The notes below the pieces were generated by a model. It was not told the origin of the DNA, did not search any database, and worked only from the letters and a program-made list of their open reading frames with translations. The position numbers were made by a program, and so were the translations under genes. From CAIKMD01 sp036490955 (GTDB taxonomy: Bacteria; Pseudomonadota; Alphaproteobacteria; ATCC43930; CGMCC-115725), in contig DASXCX010000043.1 of assembly GCA_036490955.1 (NCBI GenBank), forward strand, positions 1 through 26,499: a stretch of 26,499 nucleotides of DNA. The letters run 5' to 3'. Of the stretch, positions 1 through 7,289 are shown piece by piece (the first letter of the stretch is position 1; the number at the start of each line of letters is the position of its first letter).

Positions 1-1
1 C

Positions 2-1267
2 GTCGGTGGCGGTCCGGCAGGAGCGACGATGGCGGCGTTGCTCGCCGAGCGCGGCTACCGCACGGTCCTGATCGAGAAGGATCGCCATCCGCGTTTTCAT
101 ATCGGCGAATCCCTCTTGCCCCTCAACCTTCCGCTGCTCGATCAACTCGGCGTTCGCGGCGAGCTCGAATACGGCGCGATTCGCAAATACGGAGTCCAGT
201 TCGTTTCGCCGTACCATGGCAAATCCATCACGTACGATTTCTCCCACGCATTCGACAAGCGGTTCCCCTACGCCTTTCAGGTCCGGCGCTCGGTCTTCGA
301 TCATATACTCCTGCAGAACGCCAAGGCCCGAGGCGCCGAGGTGATCGAGGGCACGCGCGCGACCGCCGTCGATCTTTCGGATGATCGAAACGCCCGCGTG
401 ACGACCCGCGATGAAAGCGGTACCGAGCATGATTGGAGCGCTCGTTTCGTCGTCGACGCGAGCGGCCGCGATACCTTCCTCGCCGGCCAGCTAAGTCGCA
501 AAGAGCGTAATCCGAAGAACAACACCGCCGCCGTTTTTGGGCATTTCAGTGGCGCGCGCCGCTTGCCGGGTAAAGCGGAGGGCAATATCAGCATCGTTTG
601 GTTCGACCATGGCTGGTTCTGGTTCATCCCGCTGAGCGATGGGACGACCAGCGTCGGCGCGGTGTGTCCCTCGCAAGTTTTCAAGACACGCAATACGACC
701 GATCTTTCGGCGTTCCTCATGAGCCTTGTCGCCGAGGCGCCGGAAATCGCCGACAGGCTGAAGGACGCAACGCTCGTTAGTCCCGCGATTGCGACCGGCA
801 ATTATTCCTATTCCTCGACGCAGCTTACCGGCCCCAATCATTTGCTCGTCGGCGATGCCTGCGCGTTCATCGATCCCGTTTTCTCGGCGGGAGTCTATCT
901 CGCGATGAGTTCCGCGTTCTTTGGCGCCGATACGGTCGACACGTGCCTGCGGCAACCGGAGCGTGCGACACGCGCATTGCAAAGCTATGACCGCCGGACC
1001 CGCAAGGCGTTGGGCGCCTTTACGTGGTTCATCTATCGCATCAGCGAGCCGGCGATGCGCAATTTGTTCATGTCGCCGCGCAATTGGTTCCGCATCGAGG
1101 AAACCGTACTGTCGCTGCTCGCGGGCGATATCTTCAGCAGTCAACCGCTGCGTAAAACGCGCATGATGCTCTTCAGGCTAATCTACTATGTCACGAAACT
1201 CTCGCATCTCCGTCATCGCCTGCGCTCGCGGCAGGAGGCATCCGTTCCGCTCGACGCCGCGATTTGA
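2..1267 (+). CDS. Flavin-dependent halogenase-like FAD oxidoreductase (5' partial)
   Basis: The gene enters from the left edge; the reading frame is open from base 2 and already encodes the N-terminal dinucleotide-binding motif GGGPAGA, so only a few residues are missing. It then shows GESLLP, a Lys (codon 185-187) in IRKYGVQF, WFWFIP (614-631, fitting the WxWxIP halogenase motif) and FIDPVFSAG (866-892, fitting FxxPxxSxG). The Lys aligns, from memory of PrnA, with its catalytic Lys79 in FKAAIKF. These features together point to a flavin-dependent halogenase rather than a simple monooxygenase. The likely substrate is the phenolic head group or aryl starter of the neighbouring aryl polyene pathway; xanthomonadins are known brominated aryl polyenes. 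The enzyme would be cytosolic and need reduced FAD from a partner reductase, which is not seen here. It is followed after 12 nt by the glycosyltransferase, probably in one operon. A non-halogenating FAD oxygenase remains possible. Confidence 0.8.
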   Translation, partial: VGGGPAGATMAALLAERGYRTVLIEKDRHPRFHIGESLLPLNLPLLDQLGVRGELEYGAIRKYGVQFVSPYHGKSITYDFSHAFDKRFPYAFQVRRSVFDHILLQNAKARGAEVIEGTRATAVDLSDDRNARVTTRDESGTEHDWSARFVVDASGRDTFLAGQLSRKERNPKNNTAAVFGHFSGARRLPGKAEGNISIVWFDHGWFWFIPLSDGTTSVGAVCPSQVFKTRNTTDLSAFLMSLVAEAPEIADRLKDATLVSPAIATGNYSYSSTQLTGPNHLLVGDACAFIDPVFSAGVYLAMSSAFFGADTVDTCLRQPERATRALQSYDRRTRKALGAFTWFIYRISEPAMRNLFMSPRNWFRIEETVLSLLAGDIFSSQPLRKTRMMLFRLIYYVTKLSHLRHRLRSRQEASVPLDAAI

Positions 1268-1279
1268 CGGCGTGGCGCG

Positions 1280-2092
1280 GTGAGCGTCTCGGCATTCGCT
1301 GAACAGCGAGTACGGGCCGACGAGATCGGAGCGGCAGGCTCCACAACTCACCTCGTTCTCATCCCCAGTTACAACACGGGCGCGAAACTATTTGAGACGG
1401 TAGCTGCCGCGCAACGCGCGTGGGCCCCGATATGGGTCGTCATCGACGGCAGTACCGACGGCACAGGCGAGGCGCTTGCCGAAATGGCGGAGCGTGTGTC
1501 AACGCTGCGCGTGCTTTGTCGCGCCGAGAATGGCGGCAAGGGCGCCGCCGTGCTCGAAGGGCTGCGCGCCGCCGGAGCTGCGGGGTTTACGCACGTGCTC
1601 GTCATGGACGCCGACGGCCAACATCCGGCATCGTCGATCGGACGCTTCATGACGCTTTCGTTGGGCCGGCCCGAAGCAATGATCTTGGGTGTGCCGGTGT
1701 TCGACGAAACGGCGCCGCGCATTCGGGTCATCGGGCGGAAAGTCTCGAACGTGCTGACTTGGCTCGAGAGTTTTGGCGAAATCCGCGATTCCCTATTTGG
1801 GTTCCGCGTGTATCCGCTTGCCGCTTTACGGCAAGCGATGGAGGCAGAGCGCTTCATGCGCCGTTTCGATTTCGATGTCGAAGCCGCCGTCCGCTTGTGC
1901 TGGAGCGGCATATCGGTCATCAATGTGCCGGCGCCCGTCCGCTATTTCCGCGCGGCCGAGGGAGGCGTATCGCATTTTCACTATGCGCGCGACAACCTGC
2001 TCCTCGCTTGCATGCACGCGCGGTTGCTTGGGGGCTTTCTGTGGCGGCTGGCGTGCCTGACGGCGCGGCGGCTCAGATCATTCCACCATTGA
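1280..2092 (+). CDS. Glycosyltransferase family 2
   Basis: This is a 270-residue GT-A fold transferase. It has an N-terminal IPSYNTG strand/turn (about residues 28-34), VIDGSTDGT (54-62), NGGKGAAVLEGL (84-95) and the metal-binding DAD (110-112) in VMDADGQHP, followed by the acceptor-side DSLFGFRVYP. This resembles dolichyl-phosphate-mannose-synthase-like GT2 proteins, which are common in aryl polyene clusters. It lacks the C-terminal membrane anchors of DPM synthases. The start is GTG, 12 nt after the halogenase stop, with no strong Shine-Dalgarno, so translation is probably coupled. Its last 20 bases overlap the convergent ketoreductase gene. The likely role is to add a sugar to the pigment or its lipid anchor; donor and acceptor cannot be read from sequence. 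Confidence 0.85.
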   Translation: MSVSAFAEQRVRADEIGAAGSTTHLVLIPSYNTGAKLFETVAAAQRAWAPIWVVIDGSTDGTGEALAEMAERVSTLRVLCRAENGGKGAAVLEGLRAAGAAGFTHVLVMDADGQHPASSIGRFMTLSLGRPEAMILGVPVFDETAPRIRVIGRKVSNVLTWLESFGEIRDSLFGFRVYPLAALRQAMEAERFMRRFDFDVEAAVRLCWSGISVINVPAPVRYFRAAEGGVSHFHYARDNLLLACMHARLLGGFLWRLACLTARRLRSFHH

Positions 2093-2789
2093 TGCCGATC
2101 GCCTGGCCGGTGATATAGCCGGCGCGTTCCGAGGCGAGAAAGCCGACGAGGTCGGCGACCTCTTCGGGGCGCCCCGCCCGTTTTGCGGGCACGAGCCGTT
2201 CGATGGCGGGTCGGTCGAACGCGTTGTTGGTCGCGGGCGAGTCGATGATTCCCGGGACCACGGTATTCACCGTGATGCCCCGGCTCGCGAGTTCTAAGGA
2301 CAACGAACGGGCGGCGCCGTGAAGCCCGGCCTTCGCCGCCGCATAGTTCGTCTGACCATGATTGCCCATAACCGCCGAGACCGACGAAATGTTGATGATG
2401 CGGCCCCAGCGCGTGCGAATCATCGGCATCAGCAAAGGCTGAGTGACGTTGAAGAAGCCGTTGAGAGAGACGTCGATCACGTGCTTCCATTGATCATATC
2501 GCATGCCTGGCATCACCGCGTCGTCGTGAATGCCGGCGTTGTTGATCAAAATCTGCACGGGCCCGGCGGCGAGGATTGCCAGCAGCGCTTCTTGCGTCGC
2601 GACCGGATCCGTCACATCGAAGTGAACACGTTCGGACATGCCGCCGGCCGCGGCGATCGCCGCCGCGACGGTATCAGCATTTTGCAGATCGCGATGCGCA
2701 TGAACATAGACGTAGTGGCCCATGACGCCGAGCGCGCGCGCGATCGCACTACCGATCGTGCCGCTGCCGCCCGTGACGAGAGCGCGCAT
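2073..2789 (-). CDS. 3-oxoacyl-ACP reductase, FabG/ApeQ-like
   Basis: A 238-residue classical short-chain dehydrogenase. It shows the cofactor motif TGGSGTIG (residues 6-13), the NNAG motif (83-86), catalytic Ser136, and Tyr149-x3-Lys153 in NYAAAK. Length and motifs fit NADPH-dependent FabG. In aryl polyene pathways this enzyme reduces each beta-keto intermediate on the ACP so that dehydration can create the conjugated double bonds. It is the last gene of the minus-strand operon. Its ATG overlaps the dehydratase stop (ATGA). The 3' end runs 20 nt into the opposing glycosyltransferase gene, leaving no space for a terminator between the two transcription units. Confidence 0.93.
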   Translation of the reverse strand: MRALVTGGSGTIGSAIARALGVMGHYVYVHAHRDLQNADTVAAAIAAAGGMSERVHFDVTDPVATQEALLAILAAGPVQILINNAGIHDDAVMPGMRYDQWKHVIDVSLNGFFNVTQPLLMPMIRTRWGRIINISSVSAVMGNHGQTNYAAAKAGLHGAARSLSLELASRGITVNTVVPGIIDSPATNNAFDRPAIERLVPAKRAGRPEEVADLVGFLASERAGYITGQAIGINGGMI

Positions 2790-3226
2790 CAGGGATCCGC
2801 TACGTCGAAGATGACCGTCGCGCGACCGCTGCCGAGCCGGTTTTGGGCTGCGCTCAGCGTGAAAGAATAGGTCGCGCTGCGGCCGTCGCCCATCAGCAGC
2901 ACGGCGTCGATCGCGATATCGCCGATGACCCCGTCGAGGAACGGCTTGTGCAGTCGCACGTCGCGCACGCTGGCGAGGATTCCCGGCTTCGGCGGTCCGT
3001 CCGTGTCGGCGACGAGCCGACCGTGGAGCGCCATCGCCTGGGCGGCGAATTCGACCGCACAGATGGCGCCGATCTTGCCGTCCGCACGCCGGAGGGGATT
3101 GTCGCTGCTGCGGTGGCGCGTCGTCAGACAGCGGATCGAGCCTGCATCCCAGCTCACGACTTTATCCAGCAGACACATGGCGCCAGCATGCGGAATCAGC
3201 CGGGCAATCTGGCTGCGATCGATCAT
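2789..3226 (-). CDS. 3-hydroxyacyl-ACP dehydratase, ApeP-like hotdog protein
   Basis: A 145-residue single hotdog domain. The N-terminal IPHAGAMCLLD (residues 11-21) carries the probable catalytic His13, and the helix CAVEFAAQAMALHG carries Glu59. This is the pattern of the ApeP/FabA-like dehydratases of aryl polyene clusters. It should remove water from beta-hydroxyacyl-ACP to extend the polyene. It is coupled on both sides by ATGA overlaps, with the chain-length factor upstream and the ketoreductase downstream. It is the second dehydratase of the operon; the other (ApeI-like) lies at 11149-11460. In the E. coli system, as I recall, both types are kept, so the duplication is probably functional. 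Confidence 0.88.
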   Translation of the reverse strand: MIDRSQIARLIPHAGAMCLLDKVVSWDAGSIRCLTTRHRSSDNPLRRADGKIGAICAVEFAAQAMALHGRLVADTDGPPKPGILASVRDVRLHKPFLDGVIGDIAIDAVLLMGDGRSATYSFTLSAAQNRLGSGRATVIFDVADP

Positions 3227-4071
3227 CTGAGGGGCTCGAGGGTCGCCGATCGCGACCGGCTAAGGGCGCCGGTCTCGGGCAGGGGGCGGAGGTCGAGGGC
3301 GAGTTCCATGTCCGAAAGATACGCCAAGACAATCTCGGCCTTCGCATTGCGTGCGAGCGCCTCGAGCAAGGGCAAGCCGCGTGCTGCCGGCGTGTTGGTT
3401 CGTAACACTTCGAGCGCCGGCAGCTTTGTCTTCGTCTCGGCCGCGCTCGTCGGTCGCAAGGCAATGTCGATCGATGCGATGGCCGTGCGTGGCTTTTGAG
3501 GAGACAAGACGAGTGCGGTCGCAAAGGGCGCCCCGATCGCGCGTAGGGAATGTAACGGCTCGGGATATTGCACGTCGTAGGAAATCATCGCGACGGCGGA
3601 TGATTCCGTCGTCGCCATCACCGCGGCTTCGAGCAATCCAGCAGCGAAACTGTGATCATAGCAGCTGATGCTGCTTGATGGCGCGTGCGAACTCGTGGCG
3701 ATGCCCCAGTATCCAGCCGCTGCGTTATGGACCGAGTTGTGGAACCGTGTCGGCGACAGCTCGGGATGGGGCGCGGCGAGTGTCTTGACTATCTCATGAA
3801 TCGTATCGCCGTCACCGCCGGACGAGGTGAATACCGTCGGTGTGGCCGCGGCGTCCCGCGCCGCCATCGCCAAGGCCTCCGTTCCGACGGCTACGGCGAG
3901 ACGGGCAGTCTGCACCGCCCGTCGTCTTTCATTGGGCGGTAAGAGATCGATCGCCGGGACGCGGGTCGCCCCATGCTCATAAGGCGATGTGCCGGCCAGA
4001 ATCGGCCGGCTCGCTGTCCAGCCATCGAGGCCTGGACCGCGTATGCCAACGCCTTCGACATAGATACGCAT
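3223..4071 (-). CDS. Ketosynthase-like chain-length factor, ApeC-like
   Basis: A 282-residue protein related to the N-terminal half of ketosynthases. It has the motif FHNSVHNAAAGYW (residues 110-122) and SFAAGLLEA (141-149), both typical of the short 'beta-ketoacyl synthase chain length factor' family of aryl polyene clusters. The two C-terminal active-site histidine motifs of true ketosynthases are absent. A Cys (137, in SISCYDHSF) lies near where the nucleophile would be but is offset by about two residues against the neighbouring KS in a by-eye comparison. It most likely forms a heterodimer with the KS encoded just upstream (4071-5258), as ApeO:ApeC do, and sets chain length. ATG at 4071 was chosen because it forms an ATGA overlap with the KS stop; an upstream non-ATG start at 4098 is possible. 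Confidence 0.87.
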   Translation of the reverse strand: MRIYVEGVGIRGPGLDGWTASRPILAGTSPYEHGATRVPAIDLLPPNERRRAVQTARLAVAVGTEALAMAARDAAATPTVFTSSGGDGDTIHEIVKTLAAPHPELSPTRFHNSVHNAAAGYWGIATSSHAPSSSISCYDHSFAAGLLEAAVMATTESSAVAMISYDVQYPEPLHSLRAIGAPFATALVLSPQKPRTAIASIDIALRPTSAAETKTKLPALEVLRTNTPAARGLPLLEALARNAKAEIVLAYLSDMELALDLRPLPETGALSRSRSATLEPLR

Positions 4072-5258
4072 CACGCTCGTCCCAACACCAGGCTGCAATT
4101 TGCGCCGGCGAAGCCAAAGGAATTGCTGATAACGCGATCAACGCGGTTCCGCTCGCTGGCAAGGAGATAATGGCTACCGAAGGCGGGGTCGATCGCTACC
4201 GTGTGCGGACTCCCAGGCATGAAGCCATTCGAGATCGCGAGCGCAGCAAATATCGCTTCGATGGCACCCGAAGCGCCGAGTGTGTGTCCGGTGAAGCCTT
4301 TCGTCGAGCTGCATGGTGTATGCGGACCAAAGACGTCGGACACCGCGCGGTCCTCCGCCGCATCGCCGACCAGCGTCGCCGTGCCGTGCAGGTTGATGTA
4401 GTCGATATCCGCCGCGGACAGTCCGGCACAAGCGAGCGAGCGCTCCATCGCCAGACGCGCGCCGACGCCATCCGGGTGCGGCGACGACATGTGATAGGCA
4501 TCCGAGCTTTCGCCGACCCCGAGCAGCAGCACGGTGTCGGCATCGACGCGTCCCTGCGCCCGTTCGAGAAGCACGAAACCTGCTGCTTCGCCGATTGAAA
4601 TGCCGCCGCGCTCGGCGTCGAACGGTCGACAAGGCTGCTCCGCAATCACGCCAAGGGAGTGGAAGCCGTAAAGCGTGGTCGCGCACAACGTATCCGCGCC
4701 GCCCACGACCGCCGCGTCGCAGATGCCGGACGCGATCATTCGCGCGCCGCTCGCAAAGGTCTTTGCCGTGGCGGCGCACGCGCTGGACATGACGAAAGCG
4801 GGACCCGCGAGGTGTAACGCGGCTCGAACGAAGCGTGCGAGCGAATAGGTGTTGTGCGTCCGCGCGTAGTCGAAGTCGTCCGGAAGCCGGCCGGTGACGG
4901 CGTCACGGCGGCGATAAGCTTCTTCCGACTGCAGCAAGCCCGACGTGCTGGTGCCGAGAAACACGCCAACCCGCGCCGCGCCATAGCGCTCGCGCGCCGC
5001 GGCTACGGAGGCTATGAAACTGTCCTCACGTAGCGTGAGCGCGGCCAGCCGATTGTTGCGACAGTCGAAACCGGCGAGATCGCCTTCAAGTGGCCTGTCG
5101 AGCCCCGGGACCGCGCCGACATGGGTCGGAAACTCTACCCCGGGGAAGTCGCAGGGCGAGAGTCCGCTCGTTTCGGCGCGCAGCGCCTCGATCGTGCGAT
5201 CGCGGCCCGCTCCGAGACAGGTCACCAGGGTGAAATCCCGCAAGGCGATCGGCGCCAT
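4071..5258 (-). CDS. Beta-ketoacyl-ACP synthase (FabF-type), ApeO-like
   Basis: A 395-residue elongating ketosynthase with a complete Cys-His-His triad: Cys161 in MSSACAATA, His291 in NLHGTATLVGD and His325 in KGFTGHTLGASG, with Lys320 before the last. The C-terminal FGFAGANCSLVLG loop is typical of the family. It condenses malonyl-ACP onto the growing aryl polyene chain, probably paired with the chain-length factor directly downstream. It is the only complete ketosynthase in the window. ATG at 5258 was preferred because it is preceded by AGAGAGG at good distance and matches the usual N-terminus; an in-frame TTG at 5288, overlapping the stop of the previous gene and preceded by GAGG, is a real alternative adding 10 residues. 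Confidence 0.94.
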   Translation of the reverse strand: MAPIALRDFTLVTCLGAGRDRTIEALRAETSGLSPCDFPGVEFPTHVGAVPGLDRPLEGDLAGFDCRNNRLAALTLREDSFIASVAAARERYGAARVGVFLGTSTSGLLQSEEAYRRRDAVTGRLPDDFDYARTHNTYSLARFVRAALHLAGPAFVMSSACAATAKTFASGARMIASGICDAAVVGGADTLCATTLYGFHSLGVIAEQPCRPFDAERGGISIGEAAGFVLLERAQGRVDADTVLLLGVGESSDAYHMSSPHPDGVGARLAMERSLACAGLSAADIDYINLHGTATLVGDAAEDRAVSDVFGPHTPCSSTKGFTGHTLGASGAIEAIFAALAISNGFMPGSPHTVAIDPAFGSHYLLASERNRVDRVISNSFGFAGANCSLVLGRA

Positions 5259-5284
5259 CTTGGCGGCCTCTCTCGGCAAATTCG

Positions 5285-6538
5285 TCAAATCAGCGCCTCA
5301 AGCTGCTCGTCGACCGGGCACGAAAGCTCACCGAGCTGCTTGGAGACGCGGCTGATCTCTCCGTCAAGATAGTGCTCGTACCGGGTCATGAATTGCATCA
5401 TCTCCGCGTCACCCCGGGTGGCGGGCAAGCGCTTCCTCGCCTTCTCGTAAATCGCTGCAAAATGATCAAGGTTTGCCGCGAGCGAAAAGTAGCGCGGCTC
5501 GCGAAAGATGCGGACAAAGCGCCGCTGATATCTGCCCCATAACGGCACCTCGTAGAAAATCAGCCGCAAGCGTTCGATGTCATAGATCTGATTCTCGACG
5601 ACCGCCGGCTGTACCGCTGCCAAGGCGCCAGGAGCTGTGGGTAACAAGTCCCAGTCCAGCAACGCGCGTCTTGCGACCCTATCACCAAACAGCGCCCGCG
5701 GATTGTCCACCGGCAAGTCATTGCTGCGCGCCAAGATGTCAACGAACTCGTTTTTCGGTACGGGAAAATTGAACGCGGCCGTCACGACGAATTTCCCGGT
5801 CGGCCAGGGTGCCCAAATGCCTACTTTGGCGAGCGCGTTATGTGCGACGTGGCAGCAATTGTCGTTAAAAACGCTCCAACGATAGACGCGCTCGCCGTCG
5901 CGATAGGGCGCGTTGAGGGCATTGAGGAAATCCACGATGACCGCCATTCGCTGCCGATCTAGCGGCAGCTTGGCACGATAGACCTCGCGGCCGAAGCGGA
6001 CGGCATAATCGGTCCCGACAGAGATCTCGTACATATAGTCCCGTCGCGACATCTCGGGCGGCTTGTCGCGAAATTCGTGCTCGTGGAACTCGATTCCGTC
6101 GAGAACCCCCATCGCCTTGGCGCGATTTTGTGTTCGCTCGTAGGATTGATGTGTTAGGGGCTCGTCGTCCGAGAGAGCGCCGCGGAAGACGAAATCCCTC
6201 CCTTCCGCCGCGACCCAATTCGCGTTGCGGTAGTGCGAATTAACGCTGATGCCCACGCCATGGTCGGAAGGTGATGCATTCTCGTCGCAGAGTTCGAGGA
6301 TCGGATATCCCGCGTCGCGGTCGAGGCGCACGCCGTTCAGGTAGAGCAGCGAGTGGCCGCCCATGGCACTGCGAAACTGCACGCCGACGCCGGGCTTTTT
6401 CCGTATCTCGGAGAGGGCGCAGAGCTCGGCATGATAGGGAAAGAATCGGTTGTAAGCCACGTTGCCTTGAGCGGCCGACGTCGCCGCATCAAACCAGGCC
6501 GGATCGCAAATGCCACGGGCGATACGGCCGATATGCAT
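5285..6538 (-). CDS. Unfamiliar 417-aa operon protein, possible permuted papain-fold (Lnb/DUF4105-like) domain
   Basis: The start is ATG at 6538, preceded by a strong GGAGG seven bases upstream. I do not recognise the protein with confidence. There is no signal peptide or membrane segment, so it is probably cytosolic. Two regions suggest a circularly permuted NlpC/P60-like or DUF4105-like fold: GGHSLLYLNGV with His62, and much later SVFNDNCCHVAHNAL with Cys228/Cys229. The order His then Cys, with Cys after an N-x-N turn, is the pattern of permuted papain-like enzymes (YiiX, LRAT and Lnb N-terminal types). The rest is mixed alpha/beta with a charged helical C-terminus. It sits between the alpha/beta hydrolase and the KS and has no counterpart in the E. 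coli ape cluster as I recall it. It could be an acyltransferase, amidase or structural partner. Gene reality is near certain; the fold is a guess. Confidence 0.85.
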   Translation of the reverse strand: MHIGRIARGICDPAWFDAATSAAQGNVAYNRFFPYHAELCALSEIRKKPGVGVQFRSAMGGHSLLYLNGVRLDRDAGYPILELCDENASPSDHGVGISVNSHYRNANWVAAEGRDFVFRGALSDDEPLTHQSYERTQNRAKAMGVLDGIEFHEHEFRDKPPEMSRRDYMYEISVGTDYAVRFGREVYRAKLPLDRQRMAVIVDFLNALNAPYRDGERVYRWSVFNDNCCHVAHNALAKVGIWAPWPTGKFVVTAAFNFPVPKNEFVDILARSNDLPVDNPRALFGDRVARRALLDWDLLPTAPGALAAVQPAVVENQIYDIERLRLIFYEVPLWGRYQRRFVRIFREPRYFSLAANLDHFAAIYEKARKRLPATRGDAEMMQFMTRYEHYLDGEISRVSKQLGELSCPVDEQLEALI

Positions 6539-6608
6539 TGACAAACCTCCACGCCCCTGGTGCATCGAATTATATTCGATGATGGACGCGAGCGTCCACT
6601 CATCGGCC

Positions 6609-7289
6609 TCATCGTTCGTCGCCGATTTCCGCTGCAAACGGTTGTCCATTGAGGATCCGAAGCCACAGCGAAGTCCACGTGGCCCAATCGTGGCCCCCTC
6701 CGCCAACGACGACCTGCTGTTGGGGCAAATGCTGCGCCAAGAGGTCGTGACCCCTCGCGAAGCGGTCGTCGCGGCCGTAGCCGAGATAGAGCGCCGGTCG
6801 CGTTGGGGATCGCGCAAGAAAAGACCGCAGCCAGAGCAACATCTTCCGCTCGACGGTGGTTGCGCGCGTGTTCTCTGGCGGCCAAGCCGTGATGCCGCCA
6901 GCGGCGGAAACCTCCGCGAGGGTACCCGGCGTGCCGAGAAAGGGTGCCAACAGCACGAGGCCATCGACCGAGGCCAACCGCGCGGCAGCATAAAGCAGCG
7001 CGCCCATGCCGCCGACGGAAATCCCGAGAAGCCACAATCGCCGGTACCCACGCGCCATGGCGGGCGAGATGACGGTGTCGTGCAGGGCGCCGGCGATCTT
7101 GCCTTCGAGATAAAGGTCGAGCTCCGGTTGAATTGCGACAATGTCGATCGGCAAGCGACGATCATGGACCGCGGAGACGAAGCCATGCGCCGCGAACTCA
7201 TCCGCTGCCATGCCGATGCCGGGCAGCATGACAAGCAGCGCGCGGCCGGGCTCGCCGTTCGGCGCAGGATGAAAAGCACTAGCGATCAT
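6609..7289 (-). CDS. Alpha/beta hydrolase in the aryl polyene operon
   Basis: A 226-residue single-domain alpha/beta hydrolase. It has LLVMLPGIGM (oxyanion region, about 18-27), the nucleophile elbow GISVGG with Ser91, Asp174 or Asp175 in YGRDDRF, and catalytic His200 in GGGGHDWATW, so the triad is complete. There is no signal peptide, so it acts in the cytosol. The ATG overlaps the stop of the MMPL gene (ATGA), showing tight coupling to the operon. A role as thioesterase or esterase (proofreading, chain release or ester remodelling of the pigment) is plausible but inferred only from context. Seventy bases separate it from the next gene, the widest gap inside the operon. An open frame continues upstream through the MMPL gene but is a shadow. 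Confidence 0.88.
   Translation of the reverse strand: MIASAFHPAPNGEPGRALLVMLPGIGMAADEFAAHGFVSAVHDRRLPIDIVAIQPELDLYLEGKIAGALHDTVISPAMARGYRRLWLLGISVGGMGALLYAAARLASVDGLVLLAPFLGTPGTLAEVSAAGGITAWPPENTRATTVERKMLLWLRSFLARSPTRPALYLGYGRDDRFARGHDLLAQHLPQQQVVVGGGGHDWATWTSLWLRILNGQPFAAEIGDER

Noticed and set aside
6539..7279. N-terminal extension of the 417-residue protein
   Set aside because: The extension runs through the alpha/beta hydrolase gene in another frame; ATG at 6538 has a strong GGAGG.
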